Shown here in pieces: positions 7,228-17,054 of a stretch of DNA of 64,000 nucleotides (positions within the stretch are counted from its first letter, which is position 1; every line of letters starts with the position of its first letter). This stretch comes from Pseudomonas fluorescens (GTDB lineage Bacteria; Pseudomonadota; Gammaproteobacteria; Pseudomonadales; Pseudomonadaceae). The stretch covers positions 186,001 through 250,000 of the forward strand of contig NZ_CABVIY010000002.1 in NCBI RefSeq assembly GCF_902498195.1, given 5' to 3'. Under the pieces are notes generated by a model. That model searched no databases, had not been told where the DNA came from, and saw only the letters and a list, made by a program, of their open reading frames with translations. The translations under genes were made by a program, and so were the position numbers.

Positions 7228-8385
7228 TCAGGCGACCACGGCCTCGGCGGGCGAAACAATGCTGGTCTTCCCGCCACGTGACTTCCCGGAACTGAGGTAC
7301 TCGGCAATCGACTCCTGCGTCACCTCCCCCAAAAACACCCGCTCAGCATTCATCACCGGCAGCCACGCCCGATTGAACTCGTACATCCGCGACAAAAGGA
7401 TGCGCAGATGCTCGTCGTACGCCGCCGTGGCATTGAATTCACGAAGGTATTGTCCACAACTGCCCGTCTGGCGGTGCAGGTCGCGACGTCTTACGTAACC
7501 CAGCGCCTTATTCTCAGCGTCGGTGACCACCACATAACGCCGGTCATGCTCATCCATCAGTTCCAGCGCCTCGGCCACCGGTGTTTGCGGGCTGACGGAC
7601 GGCGCGTTGTCCGCCGCGTCTTCGGCCTTCACCAGTAGCAGGCGCTTGAGGGTGCTGTCCTGGCCGACGAAGTTGCTGACGAAATCATCCACCGGATGCG
7701 CGAGCAGGGTGTCCGGGTGGTCGATCTGCAGCAGCTTGCCGGCACGGAAGATGGCGATTTTGTCGCCCAGCTTGATCGCCTCGTCGATGTCGTGGCTGAC
7801 CATGATCACGGTCTTGTTCAGCGCGCGCTGCATCTCGAAAAACTCGTTCTGGATCATTTCGCGGTTGATCGGGTCGACTGCGCCAAACGGCTCGTCCATC
7901 AGCAACAGCGGCGCATCGGCCGCCAGCGCCCGGATCACGCCAATTCGCTGCTGCTGGCCGCCGGACAGCTCCCGTGGATAGCGGTGCAAATACTGCTTGG
8001 GCTCAAGCTTGATCATGCTCATCAGTTCGCGGGCGCGGTCGTGGCATTTGTGTTTGTCCCAGCCGAGCAGTTTCGGTACGACCACGATGTTCTCTTCGAT
8101 GGTCATGTTCGGGAACAGGCCGATCTGCTGGATCACGTAACCGATGTTGCGCCGCAGGGTCACGGCGTCGAGGTCGGTGGTGTCTTCGCCGTTGATCAGG
8201 ATCTTGCCCGAGGTCGGCTTGATCAGGCGGTTGATCATTTTCAGGGTGGTGCTCTTGCCGCAGCCCGATGGCCCGAGGAACACGCAGATCTCGCCTTCAT
8301 TGACGGTCAGGCTCACCGAGTCCACGGCTTTGACGTCTTTGCCGTTGCTTTGGAAGGTCTTGCTGAGGTTTTGAAGTTCGATCAT
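7228..8385 (-). CDS. Osmoprotectant (betaine/choline/carnitine-type) ABC importer, ATPase with CBS domains
   Basis: A 385-residue ATPase of the ProV/OpuCA type, powering uptake of quaternary-amine osmoprotectants. The nucleotide-binding domain (about 1-240) shows Walker A GPSGCGKST (38-46), signature ELSGGQQQR and Walker B LLLMDEPFG. Two CBS domains fill the C-terminal part (about 255-370); in OpuA/OpuC-type transporters these sense ionic strength. Start MIELQNLSKTF is chosen because its ATG overlaps the stop of the upstream permease gene (ATGA), so translation is coupled, and because the extra N-terminal residues from a farther start do not look like family sequence. It is the last gene of a four-gene operon read from 10678 down. 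Substrate is inferred from family only. Confidence 0.9.
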   Translation of the reverse strand: MIELQNLSKTFQSNGKDVKAVDSVSLTVNEGEICVFLGPSGCGKSTTLKMINRLIKPTSGKILINGEDTTDLDAVTLRRNIGYVIQQIGLFPNMTIEENIVVVPKLLGWDKHKCHDRARELMSMIKLEPKQYLHRYPRELSGGQQQRIGVIRALAADAPLLLMDEPFGAVDPINREMIQNEFFEMQRALNKTVIMVSHDIDEAIKLGDKIAIFRAGKLLQIDHPDTLLAHPVDDFVSNFVGQDSTLKRLLLVKAEDAADNAPSVSPQTPVAEALELMDEHDRRYVVVTDAENKALGYVRRRDLHRQTGSCGQYLREFNATAAYDEHLRILLSRMYEFNRAWLPVMNAERVFLGEVTQESIAEYLSSGKSRGGKTSIVSPAEAVVA

Positions 8386-9035
8386 TTCAGGAGTCCTTTT
8401 GGGGTCAGCGAACGTTGCAGCCATTGCAGAAGCAGGTCGGCGAAGATGGCCAGCAGGCTGACCAGCACGGCGCCGACGATCAGCATCGACATGTCGCTGC
8501 GGCTGATGGAAGCGAGGATGAGCACGCCAAGGCCGCCGGCACCGATGGTTGCGGCGATAGTCATGACACCAATATTCATGACCACGGCAGTGCGCACGCC
8601 GGCGAGGATCACCGGCAGGGCGATGGGCAACTCGACCATGCGCAGGCGCTGGCCGAAGGTCATGCCGATGCCGCGGGCGGCTTCGCGAATGCCCGGTTCG
8701 ACGCCGGTCAGGGCGAGGTAGGTGTTGCGCATGATCGGCAGCAGCGAATACAGGAACACCGCGGTGATCGCCGGCATCGGGCCGAGGCCCTGACCGAACT
8801 TTGAATAGAACGGCAGCAACAGGCCGAACAGCGCAATCGACGGGACGGTCAGCAGCACCGTGGCGCTGGCCTGCAAGGGGCCGGCGAGGCTCGGGAAGCG
8901 GGTCATCAGGATGCCCAGCGGCACGCCGACCACAATCGCCAGGGTCACGGCGATGCCGACCAGGGTGATGTGCTGCCAGGTCAGGTGCATCACCTGCTGC
9001 CAGTCGAGATGGGAAAAGGCGTTCAGGAATTCCAT
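8382..9035 (-). CDS. Osmoprotectant ABC importer, permease (second)
   Basis: A 217-residue inner-membrane permease of the OpuCB/ProW-like family with about five to six hydrophobic helices. The cytoplasmic coupling loop is recognisable as TGVEPGIREAARGIGMTFGQ, which contacts the ATPase. It is shorter than the partner permease (238 residues). It overlaps the ATPase gene by four bases and follows the binding-protein gene by 12 bases. With the 9962-10678 permease it probably forms the heterodimeric channel. Likely osmotically induced with the operon. Confidence 0.9.
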   Translation of the reverse strand: MEFLNAFSHLDWQQVMHLTWQHITLVGIAVTLAIVVGVPLGILMTRFPSLAGPLQASATVLLTVPSIALFGLLLPFYSKFGQGLGPMPAITAVFLYSLLPIMRNTYLALTGVEPGIREAARGIGMTFGQRLRMVELPIALPVILAGVRTAVVMNIGVMTIAATIGAGGLGVLILASISRSDMSMLIVGAVLVSLLAIFADLLLQWLQRSLTPKGLLK

Positions 9036-9047
9036 GGCTTTTCCTCC

Positions 9048-9941
9048 TCAGTTGATGGGGTGTTGGCGCAGAAAGTCGGCGGCCACGGCGGATGGGCTTT
9101 CGTGATCGACATCAACTCGCGCGTTGAGCTGGCGCATGGTGTCGTCGTCGAACAGTTCGGCCAGCGGCTTGAGTTCTTCGGCGAGTTTCGGGTGAGCATC
9201 GAGAAACGCCTGACGCACCACGGGCGCTGCGGTGTAGTCCGGGAAGTAGTGCTTGTCGTCCTCCAGCAACTTGAGCTTGAAGGCGTTCAAACGGCCGTCG
9301 GTGGTGTAGACCAGGCCGGCAAACACCTGGCCGTTGCGCAGTGCGGTGTAGACCAGGCCGGCGTCCATCTGGCGGATGTTGTTGCGGGTCAGGTTCATGT
9401 CGTACAGCTTGACCATGCCGTCCAGGCCGTCCGAACGGTTGGCGAACTCGGTGTCCAGCGCCACCAGGTGGTTAGTCCTCGCCTCATCGTGCAGCACCGT
9501 GTTCAGCTCGCTGATGGTGCTGATTTGCGGGTACTGGTCAGCGACGTTTTTCGGCAGGGCGAGGGCGTAGGTGTTGCTGAATTTCGACGGGGTGAGCCAG
9601 ATCAGTCCTTTCTTGGCGTCGAGTTCTTTCACTCGGGCGTAGGACTGTTCGCTGTCGAGTTTTTCAGTGACATGGTTGTAGGCCACCAGCGACACGCCGG
9701 TGTATTCCCAGAGCATGTCCAGTTGTCCGCTCTCGTGGGCGCTGCGGGCCAGGTTGCTGCCCAGGCCTCCCGTCACTTGGGCGTCGTAACCCTTGGTACG
9801 CAGGTACTGCGACGTGATTTCCGCCAGCAGGGTCTGTTCGGTGAACACCCGGGCGCCGATGCGGATCAGCGGTTTTTCAGCGGCTTGGGCAAATCCGGCG
9901 AACAGCAGGACGCAGCCTAGTAAAAAGCTTGATGTCTTCAT
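9048..9941 (-). CDS. Osmoprotectant-binding protein (OpuCC/OsmF-like)
   Basis: A 297-residue periplasmic substrate-binding protein of the OpuAC family. Start MKTSSFLLGCVLLFAGFAQA gives a clean signal peptide, cleaved before AEKPLIRIG; the longer open frame upstream overlaps the permease gene and has no family sequence. The mature part opens IRIGARVFTEQTLLAEI, typical of glycine betaine/choline binders. A cysteine at position 10 lies inside the signal peptide but without a good lipobox, so a soluble periplasmic protein is more likely than a lipoprotein. It sits between the two permease genes, an order different from opuCABCD and from yehZYXW. Confidence 0.9.
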   Translation of the reverse strand: MKTSSFLLGCVLLFAGFAQAAEKPLIRIGARVFTEQTLLAEITSQYLRTKGYDAQVTGGLGSNLARSAHESGQLDMLWEYTGVSLVAYNHVTEKLDSEQSYARVKELDAKKGLIWLTPSKFSNTYALALPKNVADQYPQISTISELNTVLHDEARTNHLVALDTEFANRSDGLDGMVKLYDMNLTRNNIRQMDAGLVYTALRNGQVFAGLVYTTDGRLNAFKLKLLEDDKHYFPDYTAAPVVRQAFLDAHPKLAEELKPLAELFDDDTMRQLNARVDVDHESPSAVAADFLRQHPIN

Positions 9942-9961
9942 GAGAATTCCTTTGCCGGGGC

Positions 9962-10678
9962 TTAAGACGGGCGCAAACCGCGTTCGAGCCAGAGGCGGCT
10001 GGCCATCGTCACCAGGCCGTCGAGCAACAGGGCCAGCAGGGCGGTGCAGGCCGCGCCGAGCAGCAGTTGCGGCTGATTGTTCAAGGCGATGCCGGGGAAA
10101 ATCAGGCTGCCAAGGCTGTTGGCGCCGATCAGGAACGCCAGCGGCGCGGTCCCGACATTGATCGCCAGGGCCACGCGCACGCCACCGATGATGATCGGCA
10201 CGGCGTTCGGCAGTTCGACTTTCCACAACACCTGGCGCGGGGTCATGCCGATGCCGACGGCGGCTTCCTTGAGCGAGCCCTGAACGTTTTTCAGGCCTTC
10301 ATAGGTGTTGCGCACGATGGGCAGCAAGGAGGCCAGGAACAGGGCGAAGATCGCCGGGCCGCTGCCGATGCCGAGCACGCCCAGGGCGATGGCGAGTACG
10401 GCCAGCGGCGGAATGGTGTTGCCGATGTTGAAGATTTGCATGAAGCGTTCGGCGCGCGCGACCCGGGTCGGACGGCTGAGGAAGATGCCGGCGGGAATGC
10501 CCACGACAAGGGCGGCCAGCATGGAGGCGAGGACGAGGATCAGATGAGCTTGCAGGTAAAACAACAAATCGTCGCGGTAGTGTTCGATCGTGTTGATGCC
10601 GATCCAGTGGACCAGCAGGGCCAGGAGGGCGATTACCAGCGCGCCTCCTGTCAGCCCTTTGCCATAGTGGATAGCCAC
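9962..10678 (-). CDS. Osmoprotectant ABC importer, permease (first)
   Basis: A 238-residue inner-membrane permease with about six hydrophobic segments and the coupling loop EGLKNVQGSLKEAAVGIGMT. A GTG start (VAIHYGKGLTGGAL) is chosen because AGGAG lies seven bases upstream; an earlier in-frame ATG would extend the chain through REP sequence (10783-10890), which is not protein coding. It is the first gene of the importer operon, 20 bases before the binding-protein gene. Pairs with the 217-residue permease. Confidence 0.88.
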   Translation of the reverse strand: MAIHYGKGLTGGALVIALLALLVHWIGINTIEHYRDDLLFYLQAHLILVLASMLAALVVGIPAGIFLSRPTRVARAERFMQIFNIGNTIPPLAVLAIALGVLGIGSGPAIFALFLASLLPIVRNTYEGLKNVQGSLKEAAVGIGMTPRQVLWKVELPNAVPIIIGGVRVALAINVGTAPLAFLIGANSLGSLIFPGIALNNQPQLLLGAACTALLALLLDGLVTMASRLWLERGLRPS

Positions 10679-10782
10679 AGGCGGACTCCTTTTTTTCTTT
10701 GTCGGCGAACGCAGTCCCGTGTGGCATGCCATTCCTGGCTGCCGGAAAACGTTCGCGAGAAGCAGCTCCTGCCGGGCGCGGT

Positions 10783-10890
10783 CCCCTGTAGGAGCGAGCC
10801 TGCTCGCGAAAAACGTCCAGACAACGCGTACTTTCAGGTACTCAGCGTTATCGTTAACGTCCATCGCGAGCAGGCTCGCTCCTACAGGGG
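10783..10890. repeat. REPIN, variant GGAGCGAGCCTG type
   Basis: Inverted units CCCCTGTAGGAGCGAGCCTG (from 10783) and its complement ending at 10890 flank about 54 bases. The unit is a hybrid-looking variant of the main family: it has TGTAGGAG like the second family and GCTCGCGA like the first. Confidence 0.88.
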
Positions 10891-11048
10891 TAGGCGTACG
10901 GCTTCTGAGCCATTTGCGCAGCCTCGTCAGGCCAACTTGCCGATGTTTCAGCCCCCGACGAGTGGTCGTAACAGGGGAGTGGACGTCTCCGTGCTTTAAA
11001 AGGTTCCCATCTGAAGCAGCATTTGGCCACCCCGGATGTGCTCAACGG

Positions 11049-11078
11049 TTCGGTTATTGATTGAAGTTGGGCTATAAT
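11049..11078 (+). promoter_or_regulatory. Candidate promoter of prfC
   Basis: A perfect TATAAT (11073-11078) lies 38 bases before the prfC start, with a weak -35 (TTCGGT, 11049-11054) at 18-base spacing. The -10 is the stronger half of the call. Confidence 0.45.
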
Positions 11079-11116
11079 CTGCGCCCTTTTTTGAATCACC
11101 TGCCAGGCGATTTCCC

Positions 11117-12700
11117 ATGACCAAACAGGCCGCCGAAGTCGCGAAACGCCGCACTTTCGCCATTATTTCCCACCCCGACGCCGGTAAAACCACCATCACC
11201 GAAAAGCTCTTGCTGATGGGCAAGGCGATTGCGGTGGCCGGTACGGTGAAATCCCGTAAGTCCGACCGCCATGCCACCTCCGACTGGATGGAAATGGAGA
11301 AGCAGCGGGGTATCTCGATTACCACATCGGTCATGCAGTTCCCGTATCGCGAGCACATGATCAACCTGCTCGACACCCCGGGCCACGAAGACTTCTCCGA
11401 AGACACCTACCGCACCCTGACCGCGGTGGACTCGGCGTTGATGGTGCTCGACGGCGGTAAGGGCGTAGAGCCACGGACCATCGCCCTGATGGACGTTTGC
11501 CGTCTGCGCGACACGCCGATCGTCAGCTTCATCAACAAACTCGACCGTGACATCCGCGACCCGATCGAGCTGCTCGACGAAATCGAAGCGGTCCTGAAGA
11601 TCAAGGCCGCGCCGATCACCTGGCCGATCGGTTGCTACCGTGATTTCAAGGGCGTGTATCACCTCGCCGACGACTACATCATTGTCTACACCGCCGGTCA
11701 CGGCCACGAGCGCACCGAAACCAGGATCATCGAGAAACTCGATTCCGATGAAGCCCGCGCCCACCTGGGCGACGAGTACGAGCGTTTCATCGAGCAGCTG
11801 GAACTGGTGCAGGGCGCCTGCCACGAGTTCAACCAGCAGGAATTCCTCGACGGCCAGCTGACCCCGGTGTTCTTCGGTACCGCGCTGGGCAACTTCGGTG
11901 TCGACCATGTCCTCGACGCCGTGGTCGACTGGGCGCCGCGTCCGCTGCCACGCGTGGCCAACGAGCGCACCGTGGAGCCGGTGGAAGAGAAGTTCTCGGG
12001 CTTCATTTTCAAGATCCAGGCGAACATGGACCCCAAGCACCGCGACCGCATCGCCTTCATGCGCATTTGCTCGGGCAAGTACGAAAAAGGCATGAAGATG
12101 CGCCATGTGCGCACCGGCAAGGACGTGCGCATCGGCGACGCCCTGACGTTCTTCTCCTCCGAGCGTGAGCAACTGGAAGAAGCCTTCGCCGGCGACATCA
12201 TCGGTCTGCACAACCACGGCACCATCCAGATCGGCGACACCTTCAGCGAAGGCGAAGTCCTGGGCTTCACTGGCATCCCGCACTTCGCCCCGGAGCTGTT
12301 CCGTCGCGTACGCCTGCGTGATCCGCTGAAATCCAAGCAACTGCGCCAGGGCCTGCAACAGCTGGCCGAAGAAGGCGCGACCCAGGTGTTCTTCCCTGAG
12401 CGCAGCAACGACATCATCCTCGGCGCCGTCGGCGTGCTGCAGTTCGATGTGGTCGCCAGCCGCCTGAAAGAGGAATACAAGGTCGAGTGCTCCTACGAGC
12501 CCATCACCGTCTATTCCGCGCGCTGGATCGAATGCAGCGACAAGAAGAAGCTCGAGGAATTCTCCAACAAGGCCGTGGAAAACCTGGCACTGGACGGCGG
12601 CGGTCACCTGACCTATCTGGCGCCGACCCGGGTCAACCTGGCGTTGATGGAAGAGCGCTGGCCAGACGTGAAATTCCGTGCGACGCGTGAGCATCATTGA
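11117..12700 (+). CDS. prfC: Peptide chain release factor 3 (RF3)
   Basis: A 527-residue translational GTPase that recycles RF1/RF2 from the ribosome after peptide release. The G domain shows P-loop SHPDAGKTT, switch [16 protein letters not shown] and the NKLDRD guanine-specificity motif; two further domains with the RF3-specific [13 protein letters not shown] region follow. Length equals that of E. coli RF3 (529) within two residues. The start [20 protein letters not shown] fits the family; the Shine-Dalgarno match is weak. Single-gene unit with a strong terminator behind it. Confidence 0.97.
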   Translation: MTKQAAEVAKRRTFAIISHPDAGKTTITEKLLLMGKAIAVAGTVKSRKSDRHATSDWMEMEKQRGISITTSVMQFPYREHMINLLDTPGHEDFSEDTYRTLTAVDSALMVLDGGKGVEPRTIALMDVCRLRDTPIVSFINKLDRDIRDPIELLDEIEAVLKIKAAPITWPIGCYRDFKGVYHLADDYIIVYTAGHGHERTETRIIEKLDSDEARAHLGDEYERFIEQLELVQGACHEFNQQEFLDGQLTPVFFGTALGNFGVDHVLDAVVDWAPRPLPRVANERTVEPVEEKFSGFIFKIQANMDPKHRDRIAFMRICSGKYEKGMKMRHVRTGKDVRIGDALTFFSSEREQLEEAFAGDIIGLHNHGTIQIGDTFSEGEVLGFTGIPHFAPELFRRVRLRDPLKSKQLRQGLQQLAEEGATQVFFPERSNDIILGAVGVLQFDVVASRLKEEYKVECSYEPITVYSARWIECSDKKKLEEFSNKAVENLALDGGGHLTYLAPTRVNLALMEERWPDVKFRATREHH

Positions 12701-12771
12701 TTTTCAAGTGCACGGTGTAAGTGCGATGGCGGCTCAATAGGGCCGTCGAGCAAGTGTCAGCTCTATCCAGG

Positions 12772-12799
12772 AACCCGCTGTGAAAACAGCGGGTTTTTT
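12772..12799 (+). terminator. Rho-independent terminator of prfC
   Basis: AACCCGCTG (12772-12780) pairs with CAGCGGGTT (12787-12795) around a six-base loop and is followed by a T-run. Confidence 0.9.
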
Positions 12800-12849
12800 G
12801 TGTGTTGTCAAAATGCAGAACATGACGCGGTGCCTGCGATGCATTAAAT

Positions 12850-12893
12850 CTCCCTGACGTCTACTGTCAGGTTTGACAGTAGACGTCAGGGAG
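12850..12893. repeat. Perfect 20-bp palindrome with 4-base loop
   Basis: CTCCCTGACGTCTACTGTCA (12850-12869) is followed after GGTT by its exact complement (12874-12893). No T-run follows on either strand, so it is not a usual terminator. It lies 61 bases before the start of an AT-rich orphan gene and could be an operator, an mRNA-stabilising stem or the trace of a mobile element. Confidence 0.9.
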
Positions 12894-12954
12894 GGCACGC
12901 CCTATAACCGCTCAATGGGATTGTCCCGACACTTGAACTTGCAGGTGAGCGGTT

Positions 12955-13413
12955 ATGACTGAAAAATCGAACAGAATGACGACTGGAATGATGTTTGCCC
13001 GTGTAAATAACACGCTCGACTTTATGACCAAGACAGTTGAATTTACCGTCGATCAGGGAACACCCAGCGCGCTCAGGTTGGAAGGTCGAGGGTATAAAGG
13101 AAGTCAGATAACTCACTATTTTTATGACTTCAGCACGCTTGCAGTAGGCGTGGAAATGCCGCTCGGACAAGATCGGAAGTTTGTGTCTTCCCGCTATCGG
13201 GACTGCAACGGTCGGCTCTGGGAGCCAATATCAGGGAGTATCAAGTTCTTGACGCTAGACCTTGTAACGGATGAGGTCGTTGTTTTGTATGATTTCAAAG
13301 CCCTTCCACAGAACGGCTCTCTTCCTGAGATTGACGTGTATGGTGCAGGGATCTTTAAAGGCCTTGTCGTTAGCGCTGAGGCTCTATCCGCTCCAGACCG
13401 CTGCCAACACTAA
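12955..13413 (+). CDS. Hypothetical protein, 152 residues
   Basis: I do not recognise this family. The protein (start MTEKSNRMTTGMMFARVNNT) has no signal peptide or membrane segment and alternates polar and hydrophobic residues in a way that suggests mostly beta-strand, e.g. IKFLTLDLVTDEVVVLYDF near the middle-to-end. AGGTGAG lies about seven bases before the ATG. The region is AT-rich against its surroundings (24 GC of 60 at 13081-13140) and follows a long perfect palindrome, so recent transfer is plausible. Flanked by prfC's terminator and a gene-poor stretch; probably a single-gene unit. Confidence 0.65.
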   Translation: MTEKSNRMTTGMMFARVNNTLDFMTKTVEFTVDQGTPSALRLEGRGYKGSQITHYFYDFSTLAVGVEMPLGQDRKFVSSRYRDCNGRLWEPISGSIKFLTLDLVTDEVVVLYDFKALPQNGSLPEIDVYGAGIFKGLVVSAEALSAPDRCQH

Positions 13414-13734
13414 TCTGTTGCTTGAGCTGCTCCAGAATACTTACCAGACGGTTACGCCGAATCGGTGCCATGCGTTGCCTCGTGGCGGCTTGGTAACCGT
13501 TCGCATGATCGAATGTGCTTTTTCTTCGTGAGCGGGTTCGCTCTTGTAATCCCTTTCAACGTCGAGTTTGACATTGCTATTCGGCATAACGCTTATTCAA
13601 AACCAATCTCTACAACCACCGCATTCCGTCCCTTCGTTAGCGTCCTATCTGGAGAACCTGGCTGTTCGGAACTAGATTTTATACAGCGCCCAGCCAGGCA
13701 TTTGTGTTTCACCTGCGAAAGGATGGAGTCGGCT
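13414..13734. other. Gene-poor AT-rich stretch
   Basis: These 321 bases between the two orphan genes hold no convincing gene. Open frames cross it but without ribosome sites. A TTGACA at about 13568 could be part of a promoter for the small secreted protein, though the -10 at proper spacing is poor. It may be a decayed remnant of the islet. Confidence 0.5.
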
Positions 13735-13992
13735 ATGAACAGGTTGCTGCGTGTGTTGTTGATGTTGAAGGTGGTGGTGATGTTGACCCTCGGCAGTTCG
13801 GCAGTGTGGGCCGAGTGCGAGGATCACGAAACCCAGGCGTCGAGCGGGTCGGTGGTGCAGGGTGATTTGATGCTGGCCAAGTCCGAGTCCGAGCCGGGTG
13901 ATCAGGGGCAGGGCGGTGCTGCCAATGATGATGACCCCACTACCGATGAACCGGATTCCGATGACGCCGACGATGGCGATAGCCAGACGTAA
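13735..13992 (+). CDS. Small secreted acidic protein, 85 residues
   Basis: Not a family I recognise. The chain opens MNRLLRVLLMLKVVVMLTLG and has a signal peptide ending near VWA-ECEDHE. The mature part of about 58 residues is very acidic; the last 22 residues are mostly Asp with some Glu, Pro and Thr (ANDDDPTTDEPDSDDADDGD). GGATGGAG lies six bases before the ATG, which favours this start over earlier in-frame ones. One Cys remains after cleavage. Such Asp-rich tails can bind divalent metal or act as disordered spacers, but no function is claimed. Confidence 0.65.
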   Translation: MNRLLRVLLMLKVVVMLTLGSSAVWAECEDHETQASSGSVVQGDLMLAKSESEPGDQGQGGAANDDDPTTDEPDSDDADDGDSQT

Positions 13993-13999
13993 ATCGCAG

Positions 14000-14052
14000 G
14001 CAAAAGAAAACCCCTTCTTTTCCGACTGATGCGCAATCGAGAGAGAAGGGGT
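14000..14052 (-). terminator. Probable terminator of the dpp operon
   Basis: On the reverse strand ACCCCTTCT (14052-14044) can pair with AGAAGGGGT (14018-14010) across a 25-base loop and is followed by TTTCTTTT. It lies beyond dppF with a REPIN in between. The long loop makes it less certain. Confidence 0.45.
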
Positions 14053-14065
14053 CAGGTGCATCCCC

Positions 14066-14153
14066 GTGGGAGCGGGCTTGCTCGCGAAGGCGATCAGTCA
14101 GTCAGCAGTGAGGTTGACTGAACGGACGCCTTCGCGAGCAAGCCCGCTCCCAC
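14066..14153. repeat. REPIN, GAAGGC-type
   Basis: Inverted units with core GTGGGAGCGGGCTTG at 14066-14091 and 14128-14153, ending four bases before the dppF stop. Confidence 0.92.
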
Positions 14154-14157
14154 TTTT

Positions 14158-15137
<980 letters not shown>

Positions 15138-15138
<1 letters not shown>

Positions 15139-16106
15139 TACGCCACCTCCTGGTTCAGCGGGTAGAAGCAGCGGGCGAGGCTGTTGCTTTTCGGGTCAAG
15201 GGCCGGACGCTGTGCGCGGCAGTTGTCCTGCACGTAAGGGCAGCGCGGCGACAGCAGGCAGCCCTGCGGACGGTCGTAACGACCCGGCACGATGCCGGGC
15301 AATGTGGACAGGCGCGAGGCGCCCAGGCTGTGTTCCGGGATCGCCTTGAGCAGCGCTTCGCTGTACGGGTGCGCCGGAATGTCGAACAGTTGCGGCACCT
15401 GGCCGACTTCGACGGCCTGGCCTGCGTACATCACACACACGCGCTGGGCGGTCTCGGCCACGACGGCGAGGTCGTGGGTGATCAGCACCAGGCCCATGTT
15501 CTGCTCTTTCTGCAACGCCAGCAGCAGGTCCATGATCTGCGCCTGAATGGTCACGTCGAGGGCCGTGGTCGGTTCGTCGGCGATCAGCAGTTTCGGTTCG
15601 CCTGCAATCGCCATGGCGATCGCGACGCGTTGGCTCATACCGCCGGACAGTTGATGCGGGTAGGCCTCCATACGGCTGGCCGCGCCCGGGATTTCAACCT
15701 TTTCCAACAGTTCGATGGCGCGCTTGCGCGCGGCCTTGCCGGACATTTTCAGGTGCAGGCGCAGCACTTCTTCGATCTGGAAACCGACGGTGTAGCTCGG
15801 GTTCAGCGCGGTCATCGGGTCCTGGAAGACCATGGACAGGTCTTTACCGACGATCTGCCGACGCTGGCGGTTGTTGAGCTTGAGCATGTCCTTGCCGTCA
15901 AAGCTGAGCGAGTCGGCGGTGACGATGCCGGGATGCTCGATCAGGCCCATCAGCGCCATCATGGTCACGGACTTGCCGGAACCGGACTCGCCAACGATGG
16001 CCAGCACTTCGCCCTTGTCCACTTTCAGGTCGAGCCCGTCGACGACGGGCGTGGCGTTCTTGTCGCCGAAGCGAACGTTGAGATTCTTGATTTCTAACAG
16101 TGACAT
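15138..16106 (-). CDS. dppD: Dipeptide ABC importer, ATPase DppD
   Basis: A 322-residue OppD/DppD-type ATPase. Walker A GESGSGKS near residue 40, signature LSGGMSQR, Walker [13 protein letters not shown] and a C-terminal domain with [10 protein letters not shown] cysteines are visible. Start [14 protein letters not shown] is preferred over a farther upstream ATG that overlaps the permease gene; a GAGGA run lies close upstream. It pairs with DppF to drive the DppBC channel in the inner membrane. Confidence 0.95.
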
Positions 16107-16116
16107 GGGAATCTCC

Positions 16117-17043
16117 TCAGGCGGCGTTCTTGAGTTTCGGGTCCAGCGCATCGCGCAGGCCGTCACCCATCAAGTTGATTGCCAGCACGCTGAGCAAAAT
16201 GGTCAAACCAGGCAGGCTGACGACCCACCAGGCGCGTTCGATGTAGTCGCGGGCCGAGGCCAGCATGGTGCCCCACTCCGGCGTTGGCGGTTGTACGCCA
16301 AGGCCGAGGAAGCCCAGGGCGGCGGCATCGAGAATCGCCGAGGAGAAGCTCAGGGTGGCCTGAACGATCAGGGGCGCCATGCAGTTCGGCAGCACGGTGA
16401 CGAACATCAGGCGTGGCAGGCCGGCACCGGCCAGGCGCGCGGCGGTCACGTAGTCGCGGTTCAGCTCGCCCATCACCGCGGCGCGGGTCAGGCGAACGTA
16501 GGACGGCAGCGATACCACGGCAATGGCGATCACGGTGTTGATCAGGCCAGGGCCGAGGATGGCGACGATCGCCACGGCCAGCAGCAAGGACGGCAGGGCC
16601 AGCATGATGTCCATCAGACGCATGATGGTCGGGCCGACCAGGCGCGGGAAGAACCCGGCGAACAGGCCCAGCAGGATGCCCGGGATCAGCGACATCACCA
16701 CCGACGACAGGCCGATCAGCAGCGACAGGCGTGAACCCTGGATCAGGCGCGACAGCAGGTCGCGACCCAGTTCATCGGTGCCCAGCAGGAACTGCCATTG
16801 CCCGCCTTCCAGCCAGGCGGGCGGCGTCAGCAGGAAGTCGCGGTACTGCTCGCTTGGGTCATGGGGGGCGACCCACGGGGCGAAGATGGCGCAGAAAATC
16901 ACCAGCAGCATGAACATCAGGCCGGCGACGGCCCCTTTGTTCCTGGAAAACGCTTGCCAGAATTCTTTGTACGGCGATGGGTACAGCAGGCTTTGATCCA
17001 CGGCGGACGCGGCGTTGGCTACTGAGGATGTTGGAGTGCTCAT
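16117..17043 (-). CDS. dppC: Dipeptide ABC importer, permease DppC
   Basis: A 308-residue inner-membrane permease with an N-terminal cytoplasmic tail, a first helix near residues 40-62 ([19 protein letters not shown]), an OppC-type N-terminal domain and the binding-protein-dependent transport domain. The EAA-like coupling loop is visible as [20 protein letters not shown]. Start [15 protein letters not shown] has GAGGT eight bases upstream. Eleven bases separate it from dppB. Confidence 0.95.
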   Translation of the reverse strand: MSTPTSSVANAASAVDQSLLYPSPYKEFWQAFSRNKGAVAGLMFMLLVIFCAIFAPWVAPHDPSEQYRDFLLTPPAWLEGGQWQFLLGTDELGRDLLSRLIQGSRLSLLIGLSSVVMSLIPGILLGLFAGFFPRLVGPTIMRLMDIMLALPSLLLAVAIVAILGPGLINTVIAIAVVSLPSYVRLTRAAVMGELNRDYVTAARLAGAGLPRLMFVTVLPNCMAPLIVQATLSFSSAILDAAALGFLGLGVQPPTPEWGTMLASARDYIERAWWVVSLPGLTILLSVLAINLMGDGLRDALDPKLKNAA

Positions 17044-17054
17044 GGGTATTGACC

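Larger units (their letters stand above)
10679..11116. other. Divergent intergenic region between the importer operon and prfC
   Basis: This 438-base gap must contain both divergent promoters. It holds a REPIN (10783-10890) and a plausible prfC promoter (11049-11078). No gene is supported; the open frames across it run through the REP pair. Confidence 0.7.

Noticed and set aside
11096..12697. Long open frame on the reverse strand opposite prfC (533 codons).
   Set aside because: It mirrors the codon structure of prfC, has His/Val/Gln-rich shadow sequence, no ribosome site and no family features.
13465..13734. Upstream extension of the small secreted protein.
   Set aside because: The extension destroys the N-terminal signal peptide and has no ribosome site; the ATG at 13735 has GGATGGAG.
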